Shown: in pieces, positions 1 to 11,784 of the stretch
Numbering within the stretch: the stretch's first letter is position 1
How the letters are laid out: every line of letters starts with the position of its first letter
Assembly: GCA_018806985.1 (NCBI GenBank)
Contig: JADANN010000465.1
Location: 930,001 to 994,000, forward strand
Source of the DNA: Angiostrongylus vasorum
Lineage: Eukaryota > Nematoda > Chromadorea > Rhabditida > Metastrongylidae
DNA: 64,000 bases
Direction of reading: 5' to 3'
Notes under the pieces: model-generated
The model's input: the letters and a program-made list of their open reading frames with translations, nothing else
What the model was told of the DNA's origin: nothing
The model's database searches: none
Translations under genes and position numbers: made by a program

Positions 1-110
1 AAACTCGGAACCACAGTTGGCCTTCGAATCCCCTATTACTCTAAGTGGGTTACGAGTTTTGTTCGTGTCTTAGAAACCATGTGGTTATACTTCATGGTGT
101 TCTCTGCTAC
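1..110. repeat. Partial MITE (family D) end
   Basis: The first ~100 bases resemble the sub-terminal part of the MITE copies near 32.4 kb and 48.1 kb (an 'aaactcggaac' start followed by a segment that recurs in them). The element is cut by the window edge. Confidence 0.4.
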
Positions 111-324
111 GAAAAAAAGATTAGGCCGAAAAGAAAAGTTGGAACATGGCATCATGACACACCATTATCACTGTATTAATTGCAATTTATTGTACAAATC
201 AAATATGCCTTCCACAACCTTTATGAAGCTAAATAAAACCGACACCACTGCGTTTCTTTAAGGAATTGATCAACACCAAACACTTAGTCATCTACTTCTT
301 ACTTACTTGATACTTGAACGGCCC

Positions 325-600
325 GTCCTTACTGATTGTGCGGGCTCCAGCATAATCACCATTTTTCGGAGATTTGCTGGTTAAGCCGTTGTGGTTCCCT
401 GGAATCTCGAGATCAGCCTGGCCAAGGTCTGCCCCAGGTCTTCACCACCGCGGGCAGTCGCAGCCTTTGTGGATCACAGGGAGGTTTGCCACCATACGAT
501 TTTGACACAGGGCGGTGGTGGATCCTGGTAGTGGTTTGCTCTGAGCTAGGCTTCCTGACGGAAATGCAGGACTCCTTCTCAGCTTAGGAGACCCTCATTT
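325..600 (-). repeat. Repeat family C copy (reverse)
   Basis: Reverse-oriented copy of a ~360-bp interspersed repeat whose forward copies lie at about 1250, 11785, 15158 and 63475. Shared landmarks are the 'cagcaaatctccgaaaa' block and the 'ccaccaccgtcctggtatc' block. It has no recognisable coding capacity beyond chance open frames. Confidence 0.75.
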
Positions 601-1249
601 ATTCTTTACAGTCATGAATCAGGAAAAAAAGCGTCACAGGGTAAATTTCATCGACTTCCAACCAAGCGCACTATTTGATGCTGCAAGAAGCTAAATGAAG
701 CCGATGTCTATAATGGTCTTCATGCTTGAAAAGGGCGTCTCCAACAAAATTTCCCGTCGCTTTCTTCTTACTAATTATGTGCTCAGATGGCAACTGTAGG
801 CTTGCGTATTTTTTTGCAATCGCAGCTTTGAATTTCCGGAAAAAAAAAGAATTCATTTTTTCGATTTCATCTCTGAGAAAAGAATTGCTGCATAGCTATT
901 AGAGTTATTTGACGAACAACTTCAATGTTTCAGCTAAGTGAAGCACCATCCAGCATTCTTGCTCCGTCCAGCGGATTTTGAAATAATCTTAGTTATCTCG
1001 TTCTACTATTCACAAGGAAAGAAGAACCGGAGACCAAGCGCCGATTTGTGGCGACTTATGGTCGATTTAGTCAACTGGTACATCTGAATACAATTTTTTA
1101 CCTGTTACCTATAGCTAAATTAATCACAGAGTAATGTGAAAGAGTGATACCGGGATATATTCGCTGCATGACCCTCTCACGCATCGGTGCTACTCACTGG
1201 TTCTCGCACGCAAAATGAACCCGGAAATATCATTTTGATTTACTTTCAA

Positions 1250-1630
1250 CGGTTTACCGCATCATCGTGGCTGGAATGTACTTCTGGGTGTTGGGCTACG
1301 ATGTTCAGCAGTTGGATTCATGCCCCCAGCAGGGTCTTCTAAGGTGAGGAATATTCCAGCTTTTCCATTAGGAAGCTCAGCTAGAAATAAACCAATACCA
1401 GGATCCACCATCGTCCTGGTATCAAACTAGTCCCCTGTTTGCAAATCTCGCTCTGATCCACAAGAGCGGCGACTGCATATGGTGGTGACACCAGCGGCAG
1501 ACTTTGGCTAGGGTTACCTTGGGACTCCGACTAACCACAATGGCTAAACCAGCAAAAACGTAAAAAATGGAAATTATGCTAGAATCCGTACAACCAGTGA
1601 AGACGGGTCATCCAAGTATCCGAGTAAGTA
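1250..1630 (+). repeat. Repeat family C copy
   Basis: Forward, diverged copy of the ~360-bp repeat, starting at the 'cggtttaccgc' block and ending after the 'accagtgaagacgggtc' block. The stretch from here to 2300 contains nothing else I can identify. Confidence 0.75.
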
Positions 1631-2308
1631 TTCTGCTATTAGGTAATTACATACTTATACTTGGATAGATCTCCGTCATGGCATAAGTTCAATCTTAACG
1701 GGATTTCCGAGTGGGAATGTCGCGCTCCTCAATTGCTTGCTTGGGCATTTAGAAGTACAAAACAACGTTTTACATTGCAACACCATACCGTACTCTTTTT
1801 ACCACCAGTTACGGTGACGCAGTAAACAAGCGGATAATTTACTGTTGGAACGCAAATCATGTGGTCGTTTTTTTCACTCTAGTATTACTGCACAGAATTC
1901 TTCAATCGCTAAGGCTTTTAGGCCAACATATATAACTATTTCACCGTGCGAGATCTACTCCTGACATTTATCGTGGTTCATTAATTCCCGCACAATTTTA
2001 CCTTTCTATTCCCTTTTAATCTACCTAAACACGAGCAAGTCAACATTGCATTGCGCAGGGAGCATAAAACCAATGCCCATGTATTGCAAACAAACCTCGA
2101 AGGGTACCGTAATGAAAGCGGTTCTCAAAATTGATGACGATGTGGCGTGGAACGTTAAGGAAGTTACTATTGCAATCGTCTAAACTCGTTCTCAAGTTGG
2201 TTGTTAAAGAAAGATTTTTTCCAGCAAAGTAAATGTTCACACATATGAAAAAACTGACAGCATGGCGAAGTTGAGGAGATATGTAAGAAGAACAATAGAT
2301 TTTTTATT

Positions 2309-2933
2309 TCAATTCTCACAATTATTACAGACTACGGTGGGGCATTGTTGTGCAACAGAACTGGTACTTTCCGGTTGATCAAAATCTGTCACAATCAGAG
2401 GTCGTCCAGCATTTGACATTGAATCCGCTAGAAACCTTCTACTAGGAATATACTGTAATGGTTTTATCGGGATTATATATTGTTTCAGGCAATAGATGAA
2501 TCCGAAAAAGGCATTCACAAAGCGGTCACCGCAACGTTCTTTCTGGTTCAAATTTGACTTCGGAAGATGCATCGGTATAAATCACCAGTTGTCCTGCATA
2601 ATCCATTTTTTAAAGAGATTCTCGCCAAATACATCACTTCTGTTGAGCAGAAGAAACCAAAAGCTGGTTGCATGACATCGATCTTCTTCCCATCAGTTCA
2701 ATCCATGCGAGTCCCAATTGTCGAGCTTCCTTCAAACTCACAAATTTGATTGAGGCATTTTGAAACTTCCTCTACTTACGGCTACTTATCGTCGCAAATC
2801 CTCGAATCGTTATTAATAGGTGAATCATTTGCAGCTACTGTATTCAAGTCATCATCGTCGACGGAAACTAGCCTTTCCCTGCATTCCGACTCATCGCTAA
2901 AGTTTCCATCTCGCTCACGTGTGTTTCGAAACA
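2309..2933 (-). CDS. Unidentified gene, 3' exons, downstream of mksr-2
   Basis: I do not recognise this protein. Three consecutive coding-looking blocks fit together in one frame: 2839-2933, 2658-2771 and 2309-2542, joined by introns of about 67 and 115 bases with GT and AG ends in compatible phases. The middle block contains SLKEARQLGLAWIELMGRRS and the last contains CGDRFVNAFFGFIYCLK. The stop codon is followed directly by an AATAAA signal (2303-2308), which supports a true 3' end. A splice acceptor opens the first block about 150 bases after the mksr-2 stop, so it may be the second gene of an operon. I found no start Met in frame with the first block, so the 5' exon structure is uncertain, and the gene could also be decaying. 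Confidence 0.5.
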
Positions 2934-3083
2934 CTATTGTACTACACGACCTTTATTGCTTTTTTCATTAGAACATGAATTTAATACTGCGAGTCTTTCA
3001 TGCTGCTATGCCTGGCCTGCAACTTTAACTTCCATGCAAAGATTTTCTCGAACTTTATTTCGTTTCATTTTTCTCGCAGTAGT
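2934..3083 (-). promoter_or_regulatory. Intercistronic region mksr-2 to downstream gene
   Basis: On the minus strand, an AATAAA signal (3054-3059) sits about 25 bases after the mksr-2 stop. A splice acceptor (ending at 2934) follows about 120 bases later. This is the usual spacing of an SL2 trans-splicing region in nematode operons. The operon reading is inferred from spacing only. Confidence 0.5.
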
Positions 3084-6000
3084 CTAAATTGTGTATAAAT
3101 TAACGCTAAATACAAAGGCTTGCGTTGCGTGAAACATTTTGAAGAGTCTAACAGATCCTACTAGATGAGATTCAAACATGGAGGTCTGATATAAAGAGTT
3201 CAATCAATAGCAAAGACAATACAGAGGCGAAAAATACCTGTATTCCGCCGCCAATGAATTTCTGCATTAATTCCTCCCGTGGCGTTCCCTTTGGTCGCCA
3301 AATATTGCAAATTAACTGAAATCACATTCAATTTGCCTTCAAAGTATTTCTTCTACATATTTTAGCTACGACAAGAAATTTTGAAAAGAAACACGACGGA
3401 GAGGTGCTTCTCAGTAACGGAGGCAACCACCCCCTACTGGTACACTGCTCAACAGAGTTCGCTACTTTTTTACTCATGAACGAGATTGAAAATGGAAAGC
3501 GCTAGTGGATTTTAACCGACATTTAGGCAATGTCTTTTTTCTCTACACTAAACGCTAGTTAGGTAGGATTTGGATGTCCGTAAAGTATCGTGGAGGTGAT
3601 TGAATGCGTATTTGGCCTATACAATTATTCAGTGAAATAATCCTTTCAGACAAGTCTGACATCAATCTACCGACCCCGGAGAAATTCGAGAACTGCTTGA
3701 CTCAGGGCGAAAGATCGAAAGCAGCATGCGTATATTGTAGAGCACCTCTAATCACTATGCTATATGCAACTACGAAAACCTGATTAGTTTTGTGCTGTGA
3801 CCTTACATATATTGATGCCGAGAATGACCTATGTCGGTCAGCAAATGGAAACCAATATTGGGCACTTAGTTCGCAGACAGGTCTGCTACACAAAAAAAAG
3901 GCTAGCCCATCCGGAATGCGAAGGACACAGGTTTCTGGTTGAATCTAAAATCAGACAGCCAGCCTATTCCATTACGCTGCACCATAGTCGCCCATTTTTC
4001 AAACTCATTCGTTTTTTAGGAAAATACGAGCTCACCAGATGAGTTACAGAGCCAACTCACATATTGTGCGCCAATCTTCGACGCAGTTGAATCATTTCCA
4101 CGGTCTGCTAGTATGCTTTTAAGCTCCAACTCCTTTTTTTCTTCTAGGTACACAAGCATAGTTTTGCTGTCTACCTCGCTATATACAATTCTGTGTAATA
4201 CCCACGACCGACTTTCTATTAACCTCGGCATTGATCACATAGTTTCCGATATACTTGCTGAGCAAATACGAGGTGTGACTTTATCTTTGTTCCGTTAAAG
4301 CTGACGTTTTGGCAGTATCGCCTTCTTCAGAACCGTTTATTACGTGCCTTACATCGAGGAAAGATTCCAAAAGATTCATCGACCATATGCGACTCTGATC
4401 ATCTGTACTTCCTCAGTGGAAGGCACGTAATGAACGGCTCTGAAGAAGCGATACTGCCGAAACGTCAGCTTTAACGGAATAAAAAAATAAAGTAACACCC
4501 CGAGTTTGCTCAACAAGTATATCGAGAACTAATTTGTGTTGCATAAGAATCTACAATGCTAGTCATTTTGCAACGTGACCATGACCATGTCTTAAGCCAT
4601 ACAGTAAGTATCGCTTTAAGACTAAATGCCAAAAGTAGTGAAAAAGGCTAAAGGCTCTGAGGAAGGCGAAATCCGCCGAAGCGTCAGCTTGTACGTAAAT
4701 AAAGAAACAAAATAACACCTCGTGTTTGCTAAACAGAAGCAGAAAGTAGTAAGATATTCAGTCGCTCAAAGAAAACGACCAAAATACATTCAAAAACATA
4801 TTAAGGGGAAAAACCCAGCAGCTAATATTTGGACACAACGCTTAGCATGACATCTCAATTTCTGAAAACCGTATAACTTGGAAAGGTGCCAAATTTCCTG
4901 TTTATATGATCATAGAGCAATTTATGTTCTAATTAAAATGAACCAGAACTCCAACCAAATTTCCTTTTAATCGTACACCGCTTAGTTTTTAAGAATGAAA
5001 GAAGCAAAGTTACACAGAGGCTGTCTAGCGGCGTTTCAGAACGCAAAAAAATAAGGCCAAAATGAGTAATCTTGGATAGAAAATGGCAAAATTTACCCGA
5101 AAAAAGAACTCTTCTCCATATCATGAAGACCAATACTCTCTATAAAAGGAAGTAAGCAAACCTGATGTTCTCCTGGAGTGCTTGGTACGAATATCGATCC
5201 GTAACCGACAAGCTCTTGTCGTCCAAAGGTGTCGTGATGCCAGACTTGAAGCTCAATTCGAGGCCAACCTGCCAGAGATTGTTATTCTGCATTGTAATGT
5301 GAATGGGCGTCGGAAAGTAGTAATTTTTCCCAAATATCGGCAGAAATGAAGAGAAGGGGTACAAAAATAGCGTGAAAGTGATTGTATATGCAACGTTTCA
5401 CAGATGTAGATGTTTTTACTGTTCAGAAAAAATGTGGGACTGAGAAGAGTATGATAGAGTTGGTTCCAACAACTGGAATGGGACTTTATCGGATAATTTG
5501 TGTGTGGATAGATGAAGACAAATAAAAGGATTTAAGCAATGATTGACCGTTTCTCAAACCTTGAATAGTTTTTGTTACCAAATGAAGGTCAATAGGATGA
5601 GCAAAATAAGCTTCTTCGAACACCGAAGGCAAGTCGGTCTGAGTCTGTCCGTCCACCGCACCCTCAACCACTCGCCAACCGCCGCCTGTAGTAACAGTGA
5701 ACGATCAGTATAATGAGGAACTCATTTTTCTAGAAACAATCTGCATTTATAACAACCACTATGTATGAGAACGAAGTATCTGTTTACAGCAGGGATAGCG
5801 CAATACATCGTGCACATTGGTTAAATGTATAGTACCATGAACATGAAGGGCGCGTGTGGCGCAGTGGTTGGAGGCGCCACTGCAACACACACGTGGAATC
5901 GATCCACGCGTCCATGACCCACCAAGCCCTCCATCCCTCCGTGGTCGGCAAATTGGCACCAGACTTGCCTGGAAAGATAGTAGTACTGACTCGATACATC

Positions 6001-6861
6001 CGTAGGCCACCGCGAGTCATTGCAAAGACCATATGTGCATTCAATCACCTCCAACGATACTTAATAAAGTCGAATGCATGGCACATCCCTCAGGGATTGA
6101 TCAACGCCGAGAGTTTTATCCTTTACTTTTTTTTATACTATGAACATGGTCTTTGTTCAACCCAGCGTCATGCAGAACCAAATTCCGTAGTCAGGAAATT
6201 GGTTCCAAACATGTCTGGAAGTAGAAAAGCGTTGACTTAATACAACGTTTTCCCATTCTTATTTTATTTTATATAGCCCGTGAACACATCTACCGTGCGG
6301 ACCCCAGCACTTTCCTGCGTTGGATTCGTTTTCCTCGAATTCAGGTGTTTAAAGTCTTAAAATTTCCCGTGTTGTTTCAGCTACTGCTTAGGACTTCTCT
6401 TCTTTATTAATGTCGTAGAGTGCTAGTTGATCCCACTGTTCTCATAGTCTTATAGATAGGCGAGTTAAGGAGTTCCAACGTGGTTGGAAGGAGGGCGTTG
6501 TGTAGCGGTCCAATCAGCACCTTGCTTTCTGGTGTACTGTACCACTAACAACTGCACTACGCTTTATCCTTTATCCTTCATCATTTGCTTAAAAAAATTG
6601 ATTGATATTTGTTGACTGAAAAGGATAACTACATAGTATGAAAAGATCCAACAAGTAATTCGTCTTAAAAAATCCAGTAACAAGAAATCGGTTATAAGTA
6701 AACTTTCTGTCTTTTTACTTTACAGCAATTTTGGTCTTCAGCGATTTTCCTAGTGATCTCAGCTGATCGCACCTGTTTGTAGTCTCCATCGACAACATAG
6801 TCGATTATCGCCAAAGCTGTCAGCAGACCTCGACTTGTCCACTTATGTACACTTCAGCCAT
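3084..6861 (-). CDS. mksr-2: B9 domain protein 2 (MKSR-2 / B9D2), ciliary transition zone
   Basis: B9D2 works with B9D1 and MKS1 in the MKS module of the ciliary transition zone. Exons: 6773-6861, 5560-5685, 5162-5268, 3238-3315 and 3084-3185; the last intron is only 52 bases. Recognisable B9D2 blocks in order are MAEVYISGQVE, GGWRVVEGAVDGQTQTDLP, AHPIDLHLVTKTIQ, GWPRIELQVWHHDTFGRQE, GYGSIFVPSTPGEHQ and WRPKGTPREE..FIGGG. The length (about 166 aa) fits the family (175 in human). The start is chosen because a splice acceptor ends 7 bases upstream of the ATG. Exon 1 breaks frame by one base between GQVE and SADSFGDNRLCCRW; removing one G near 6829 would make its length match B9D2 exactly. Introns 1 and 3 carry a SINE and Penelope-like pieces. 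The C-terminal exon is the least conserved part. Confidence 0.9.
3555..3685 (-). repeat. SINE-A fragment (degenerate)
   Basis: Partial reverse copy of the tRNA-derived SINE described at 5845-6120, recognised by the 'ggaggtgattgaatgc' block and the 'gacaagtctg' block. It lies in intron 3 of mksr-2. Confidence 0.5.
4205..4530. mobile_element. Penelope-like element remnant, inverted arms
   Basis: Two inverted arms (about 4210-4335 and 4430-4530) share the 'ctgacg...ggcagtatcgcc..cttcag' motif in opposite directions around a short spacer. The arms match the ends of the GIY-YIG element at 43964-45352, including the 'ttctattaacc' start and the 'catatgcgactc' spacer. No protein domain remains. It sits in mksr-2 intron 3. 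Confidence 0.6.
4640..4735 (+). mobile_element. Penelope-like element end fragment
   Basis: Another copy of the arm motif ('ggctctgaggaaggcga', then 'cgccgaagcgtcagc') followed by the 'taaagaaacaaaataacacc' tail that also follows the arm at 4470-4500. Confidence 0.5.
5845..6120 (+). repeat. tRNA-derived SINE family A, full copy
   Basis: This ~275-bp repeat begins with a pol III A-box-like TGGCGCAGTGG and, about 35 bases on, a B-box-like 'ggaatcgatcc'. The body ends at the 'gattgatcaacgccgag' block. The same unit recurs in both directions at 14852, 19583, 20300, 35165 and 45708, so it is a SINE rather than a working tRNA gene. It lies in mksr-2 intron 1. Confidence 0.75.
6258..6560 (-). repeat. 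SINE family B copy (reverse)
   Basis: Reverse copy of the second tRNA-derived SINE (best copy 11195-11565), recognised by 'ccccagcac', the 'ttaatgtcgtagagtgct' block and 'ttgcctg/gtgtagc' near the tRNA-like head. It lies in mksr-2 intron 1. Confidence 0.6.
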
Positions 6862-7019
6862 TTCGAATCTAAGAAGGAAACCATATAACTCTCTACACAA
6901 TCAAATGCAACTGATAACGAAATTCATCAATTATGTAGGATAAAAGTAGAAGTCAGTAGACCACGAGAATATTTAAGGTTCCAACTAGTTTGCAATGACG
7001 CTATTATTTTATGCTAAAT

Positions 7020-9960
7020 AGCACTACCCACGGATCTCCCTCACAGATGGATTTCATGCCGGTTAGTTGCGATGGAACAACGAGGAGCGTTTCTAGGTGG
7101 CAGATAGAAGGTTAACCGCTCACCAACAACGACTTTATGCTCCCTGAGGATCAAGTGGATCCAGAGAATGTAAATCTCAATTCTGTTGGGCCGATTATGC
7201 CCGTGTATGGGTGCGTTCTCGTTTATGGGGACTGTTCTTTACCAGTCAGTTCGGCCAAAAGATTGCAATCAACCAACAGGATGGTATATTCGGGCAGTTA
7301 GGTGTCGCTTCCAACAAATAAGCTCCCTTTCTACCCTGGGAGAGACTGGCAACCCTACATATGAGTGTAGTCAACCTCACGTTTAGAGCTAACCAGCGTA
7401 TACGTGGGCATGAAAAGGCTAAACACAGATAAATAAACCGTCCCTCATTCGTCCTATCATGAAAGGCCCCGATACGGTAGCGTTGGGTAAAGCGAATACA
7501 GAGAGGCTTCTAAAACCTCATTGCCATTCTAGGCTGCTTAAATCGCAAAGGGACTAACGTAACGACCTATACCTACAAAGCACGTACACTTACATCTGAG
7601 TCCTCAATAGAAAATTTGATCATGCAGGCGGGAAGGGTAAGGTTCGAAGTAATCGGATCTGCGGAGACGAGAAGGCGCCACCCATTCAACGCCGTCTAGG
7701 GACACTGGAGAAGAACTGCTTAACGGAAAATGTGACTGTAAAGGAGTCAGCGGGGTCGGCGTTCTCGTCAACACAACTTTGGCCATGAAGACCGATATAT
7801 TCGAGGAACTAACACTCCAAACAGGACTTTTACGGTTAAGAGACGTAGATCAAAAGGCACGGATCGTTTCTGACAACTTTCGTTGTCTAGACTTGCGCCG
7901 ACATCGAGCTATGACAAAGACAATGTGGAAACGTTCTGCGTGGAAGAGTTCTACAGAGAAGACCATAAATTCTTCAAGGACATTATTGGAGATATTAACG
8001 CTAAGACTGAACCCAGAATAATGTCTGAAGACGTCACGTTGAGAAGCACGGATTAGAAAGGAACGAGCACGGTGAACGCCTGTGCAATTCTGTCATGAGA
8101 ACCAAGACCATTCATGGTAATTCACAATTCCAGAAACCCCATTTTCAAAGCTGGACCTGGGGGTCTCCCAGTGGAGAGTACAATAACGAAATAGACCACA
8201 TCATAGTAAATCGAGGTTAATGCCGCTGACGTCGCTGTTGTCCCGAAGTTGTACACGGGAACAGACCATCATCTCCTTCGAGCGAGGTAAAACCACCAAA
8301 GAATGGGATTCATTCAATTCATTAGTCGGGTCTTGGGGAGATATCTTTATTGATAACACTGACCAGGAATGCCATAGGGCCATTCAACATCTTCACGTTA
8401 GCGCTGTGAAAAACTACAACTCGAAACCAACCAAGCGACCTCTGTCTCCAGAAGCACTCGAGCTGATATGCCAGCGAAGAATCGCGATACAGGCAGCCGC
8501 CAACTCACTTCCTAGCTTGCAAAAGAATGCAGACAAGCGATGAAAGAACACATTAAAGAGTGAACATTAGCAGTTACGGTCGAAGTTGCAGAAGCTGGAA
8601 AAAAGCATTCGCAGGGCCCATTCGGCAATTGGAAAACCAAGATGATTGGACTCCGACACCTAGATGGAACAGTTACTGCTTCTAGAAAGGCAATGGAGAA
8701 AACCATTCACGATTACTATTCAGATCTCTTCAAAAGCTACGTCCTTCTAGCCTCATGTGAAATAATGGAGGATGGATATGTCGAACCACCGGTTCTTCCT
8801 TCCGAAATCCGACATGCTACTTCGTCGGTGAAAAAAATCCGGACAGGATAAGATCAGAACATCTGAAGAACCTTCCGCCAGTTCCCGTAAACACAATGGC
8901 TAGGCGAGAACAGCAAGACCGTGCTACTGTTCAAGAAGGTTACTTCCACGATATTGGTACCTATCGGCCCATATTTGCTGTCTGTTGTCTCTAAACTCCT
9001 CACTTGAGTGATCTTAAACGAGACTAACAAAACACTGGACGAAGGACAGCCATGTGAACAAGCAGCGTTTCGAAAAGGATTCAGTACGATGGACCACATC
9101 CACCCGATGAAGACTCATTGAAGTATCGCGAGAGTACAAAAGACCGCTCAGTCTCACTTTCCTCGATTTAAAGAAGGCAGAGGATACCATCTCGCCAAAA
9201 CTGTTAAACTGTTTACGCCACCCTCGAGAACGTCATACGAACACTGGAGTGGAGCGAAATGGAATTGGAAATCGATGGTTGCCAACTACATTATCTTCGC
9301 TTTGCTGATGATATCGTCCTTATAACACTAAGAACTTGGCAAGCGGAACGAATGTTTGCCGACTTTGATAACAGTTGTGGAAAGATCGGTCAACCACTAA
9401 TCTCACAAAAACGATGTTCATGAGGAACGGATTGGTTACGTGTGCCCGATTCATGCTCAACGGAATGAATATCTCCGAGTGCTCTAGGTGGGTTATCCTA
9501 CCATGTGGAAGTCAACATGATGAACGACTTAGCTCCAGAGCTCAGCAGAAGAAACGAGCGGCTTGGAGAGCTATCAACAGCATCGAAGATGTAGTGAAGT
9601 GGACCAAGCACAGCCATCTCCGTACCCACCTTTTTCGACTCCATGATTCTTCCTGCCCTGATATGCCCGTCAGAAACTTGGTGGTTACGTAAGCACGATG
9701 AAAGACCACTCAGCGTTATTGAACGTGCAGATAATAAGAACATGCTACCAGTATCCGATGTCACGCAAGTGAGGAAGAGATCCGATCTACGTCAACGATC
9801 GAAAATCAAAGACGCTGTTCTATACGCCAAACTAATAAAGATAAGGTGGGGCTGACACGTAAATCTTATGAACGACAACCGATGGACAAGAGCTGCTAAT
9901 GGCTAGATTCGTCGGGATGTCAATCGTACGGCAGGAAGACCACCGGCCCACATTCTAGCG
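7020..9960 (+). mobile_element. RTE-type LINE copy 1, degenerate
   Basis: A forward RTE element starting at the 'cccacggatctccctca' leader shared with copies at 22490 and 49074. Fragments of the endonuclease (about 7740-8220) and reverse transcriptase (about 8840-9900) can be read, but frameshifts, stops and an internal deletion near 9190 (around the 'aagaaggcagag' block) break them. The RT active-site block FADD is still readable near 9300. The 3' end is truncated by about 160 bp relative to copy 2. It lies between vha-11 and mksr-2 and is not autonomous. Confidence 0.9.
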
Positions 9961-10164
9961 AACTACGCGCAAATTTGATTCTTTCACCATTACCAAATGT
10001 CACGATTTTGGAACCATGAAGTAGTTTTTCTCATTCTTTTTATCAAAAGATCGAATCCTTACCAGGAAAATGGATGAACATGTGAAATAATAGCTGCCTT
10101 TGGACATAAGTGACTTTGAAAACCTTATCGAATTTAAATTTGAAACACAGCGAGCAAAGCCTTC

Positions 10165-10445
10165 TTGGATTTTTAAGCCAACACGAGGTTGTATAAAAGG
10201 GTGTATTCGGCTAACGTTTCGACGTTATCGTTTTCTTCAGAGCCGATGATCGCAGTCGATCGGCCCGAGTGAAGTAACCTAATTCGGCCTGATGACACTG
10301 ATCTTCCGTTGGTAATAGTTTTTCCATGGACAATCTATCCTGCAGCATTGAAAATCGAAATGTAGCAAGCAAAGTCTTCTCTGTAAGCCACTTAAAGTTC
10401 TCCAGTCCCAAAAAAGCTCCATTTACATTGATTCCTATACGATAT
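10165..10445 (-). mobile_element. Penelope-like end fragment with hammerhead-like motif
   Basis: On the minus strand, 10209-10244 reads as the arm motif: GGCT, CTGAAGA, a short stem, GAAAC, then AGCC. The flanks resemble element ends (the 'acaacctcg' block) but carry no protein domain. Confidence 0.45.
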
Positions 10446-10533
10446 CAATGAGAGTAAACATCATGTCCAACTTTGACTTATTATTTACTGCCTACTCTTT
10501 TTAGCGGCAGGGTATGTGTTGCGAAATATAACT

Positions 10534-10801
10534 TTAATGATGCTGAGATATTTGCAAAACTTTGGATCGCAGCCTCAGCTTAACTGTGTTCGTTGCCGAT
10601 TTGGGTCCTCTAGATCAATCCCGCTGACGGGTGATTGCTGATGGCAAAAGATCAATAGAACTAGCTGAGAGACAGGCGAAACGAAGGACCCGCATGGTGT
10701 GGTGGTGAGCGCGCTACTCCCTCGGAAAGGACAATAGCGCGTTCGTTCCCCACCGTAGACACCTGCGGTCCGGAGTTTTGCAAACATCTCAGCATCATTA
10801 A
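10534..10801. mobile_element. MITE family D, complete copy
   Basis: A 268-bp element bounded by inverted repeats of about 27 bp: 'ttaatgatgctgagatat' on the left and its complement 'ctcagcatcattaa' on the right. Both ends carry the 'gcaaaact' / 'gttttgc' extension. It has no coding capacity. Diverged copies lie at 21515, 32385, 33750, 38298 and 48370. Confidence 0.8.
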
Positions 10802-11194
10802 AATCATGTCCAACGTCAAACTACTTGAATCGCATCTACAGCACGGAGACGCTCATAAGATGTGGTGCAGAAGCGGCCTGCTTCACTATATGGTAGAATT
10901 AAACTACTACAAAATAGTAATTAATATAGAACTACAGTTCTGGAAATTCTTACGATTTGCCATACACTTGGAAGCACGTTAAAAATGGTTTTTTTTTGTG
11001 AATTTGTAACTGTTGTAAGCAGCAGAACAAAATCGAATAGAACTTCTGCAAAAGGACATGAAAAATGCGACTCAAAACTACAATGTACAGGGCTCAATCC
11101 CATACATGAAGATATGAAGTAAACAGAGATGCGGCCATTCGTTTCAATATTATTCGTTTTGTTATTTTATTTCGTAATATTCTGTAAGGATAGG

Positions 11195-11565
11195 GGGCAG
11201 CTAGCACAGCGTAGTGATGTTCGTCATCACAAGCGCGGTGCTAGTTCGATTCCGCTCCAGGGCAATCAAGCCTGTCATCCTTTCGGGGTCGGGAAATTGG
11301 TACCGGATCTGTCTGGGAAAAAATCACTCTCTGCAATCCAAATGAGACCGCTTTAGCCCGCCTATCCCAGGAATCCAGGGAGAATTGCTCGACCAGCATT
11401 CTACGCCATTCAAGATGAAATGGAAACCCTCAAGCAGCAACCAAAGCCACACGTTTGGAACATCTTTGTGGACAAGGAAACGAATCGAATGTGAGAAGTG
11501 CTGGGACCCGCACAGTAGATATGAAGACGGATCAAATAAAATAAAATAAAATAATAATAAAACAT
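11195..11565 (+). repeat. tRNA-derived SINE family B, best copy
   Basis: It starts with an A-box-like 'tagcacagcgtagtg' and a B-box-like 'agttcgattccgc', as in a tRNA-derived SINE. The tail has an internal 'gaagtgctgggacccgcac' block and an A-rich (AATAA)n end. Related copies: 12270, 26480, 34455, 46150 and a split copy at 29290/31668. Confidence 0.75.
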
Positions 11566-11784
11566 TTTGTTGGAAGAAGACGAAGAAGAGTAGATTCGAT
11601 AGAATGGATAGAAAAACATACGAATCTTCTTACAGTATGCATTAAATTGCGAGTTGCGGAAAGCGATGCATTGCCATATGGTGCAGCCAGCGTGCAGATC
11701 GCGTTGCCATAGTGATCACTATGCGAAAGCTGAGGACCAATGCCTAGTACTCTTCCAGAATTTAGTGGAACTAATCCCCATTCT

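Noticed and set aside
671..856. 61-codon minus-strand frame with protein-like middle
   Set aside because: No splice partners, no homology, and it lies between repeat copies.
4016..4231. Minus-strand block with TATATAG acceptor and GTGAGT donor (reads MLVYLEEKKELELKSIL)
   Set aside because: It lies inside mksr-2 intron 3, its phase does not fit the flanking exons, B9D2 needs no sequence there, and it borders a Penelope-like fragment.
5845..5920. Possible tRNA gene
   Set aside because: A and B box-like elements are present, but the region does not fold as a cloverleaf that I can trace, and the same head recurs with a constant 200-base tail, so it is a SINE.
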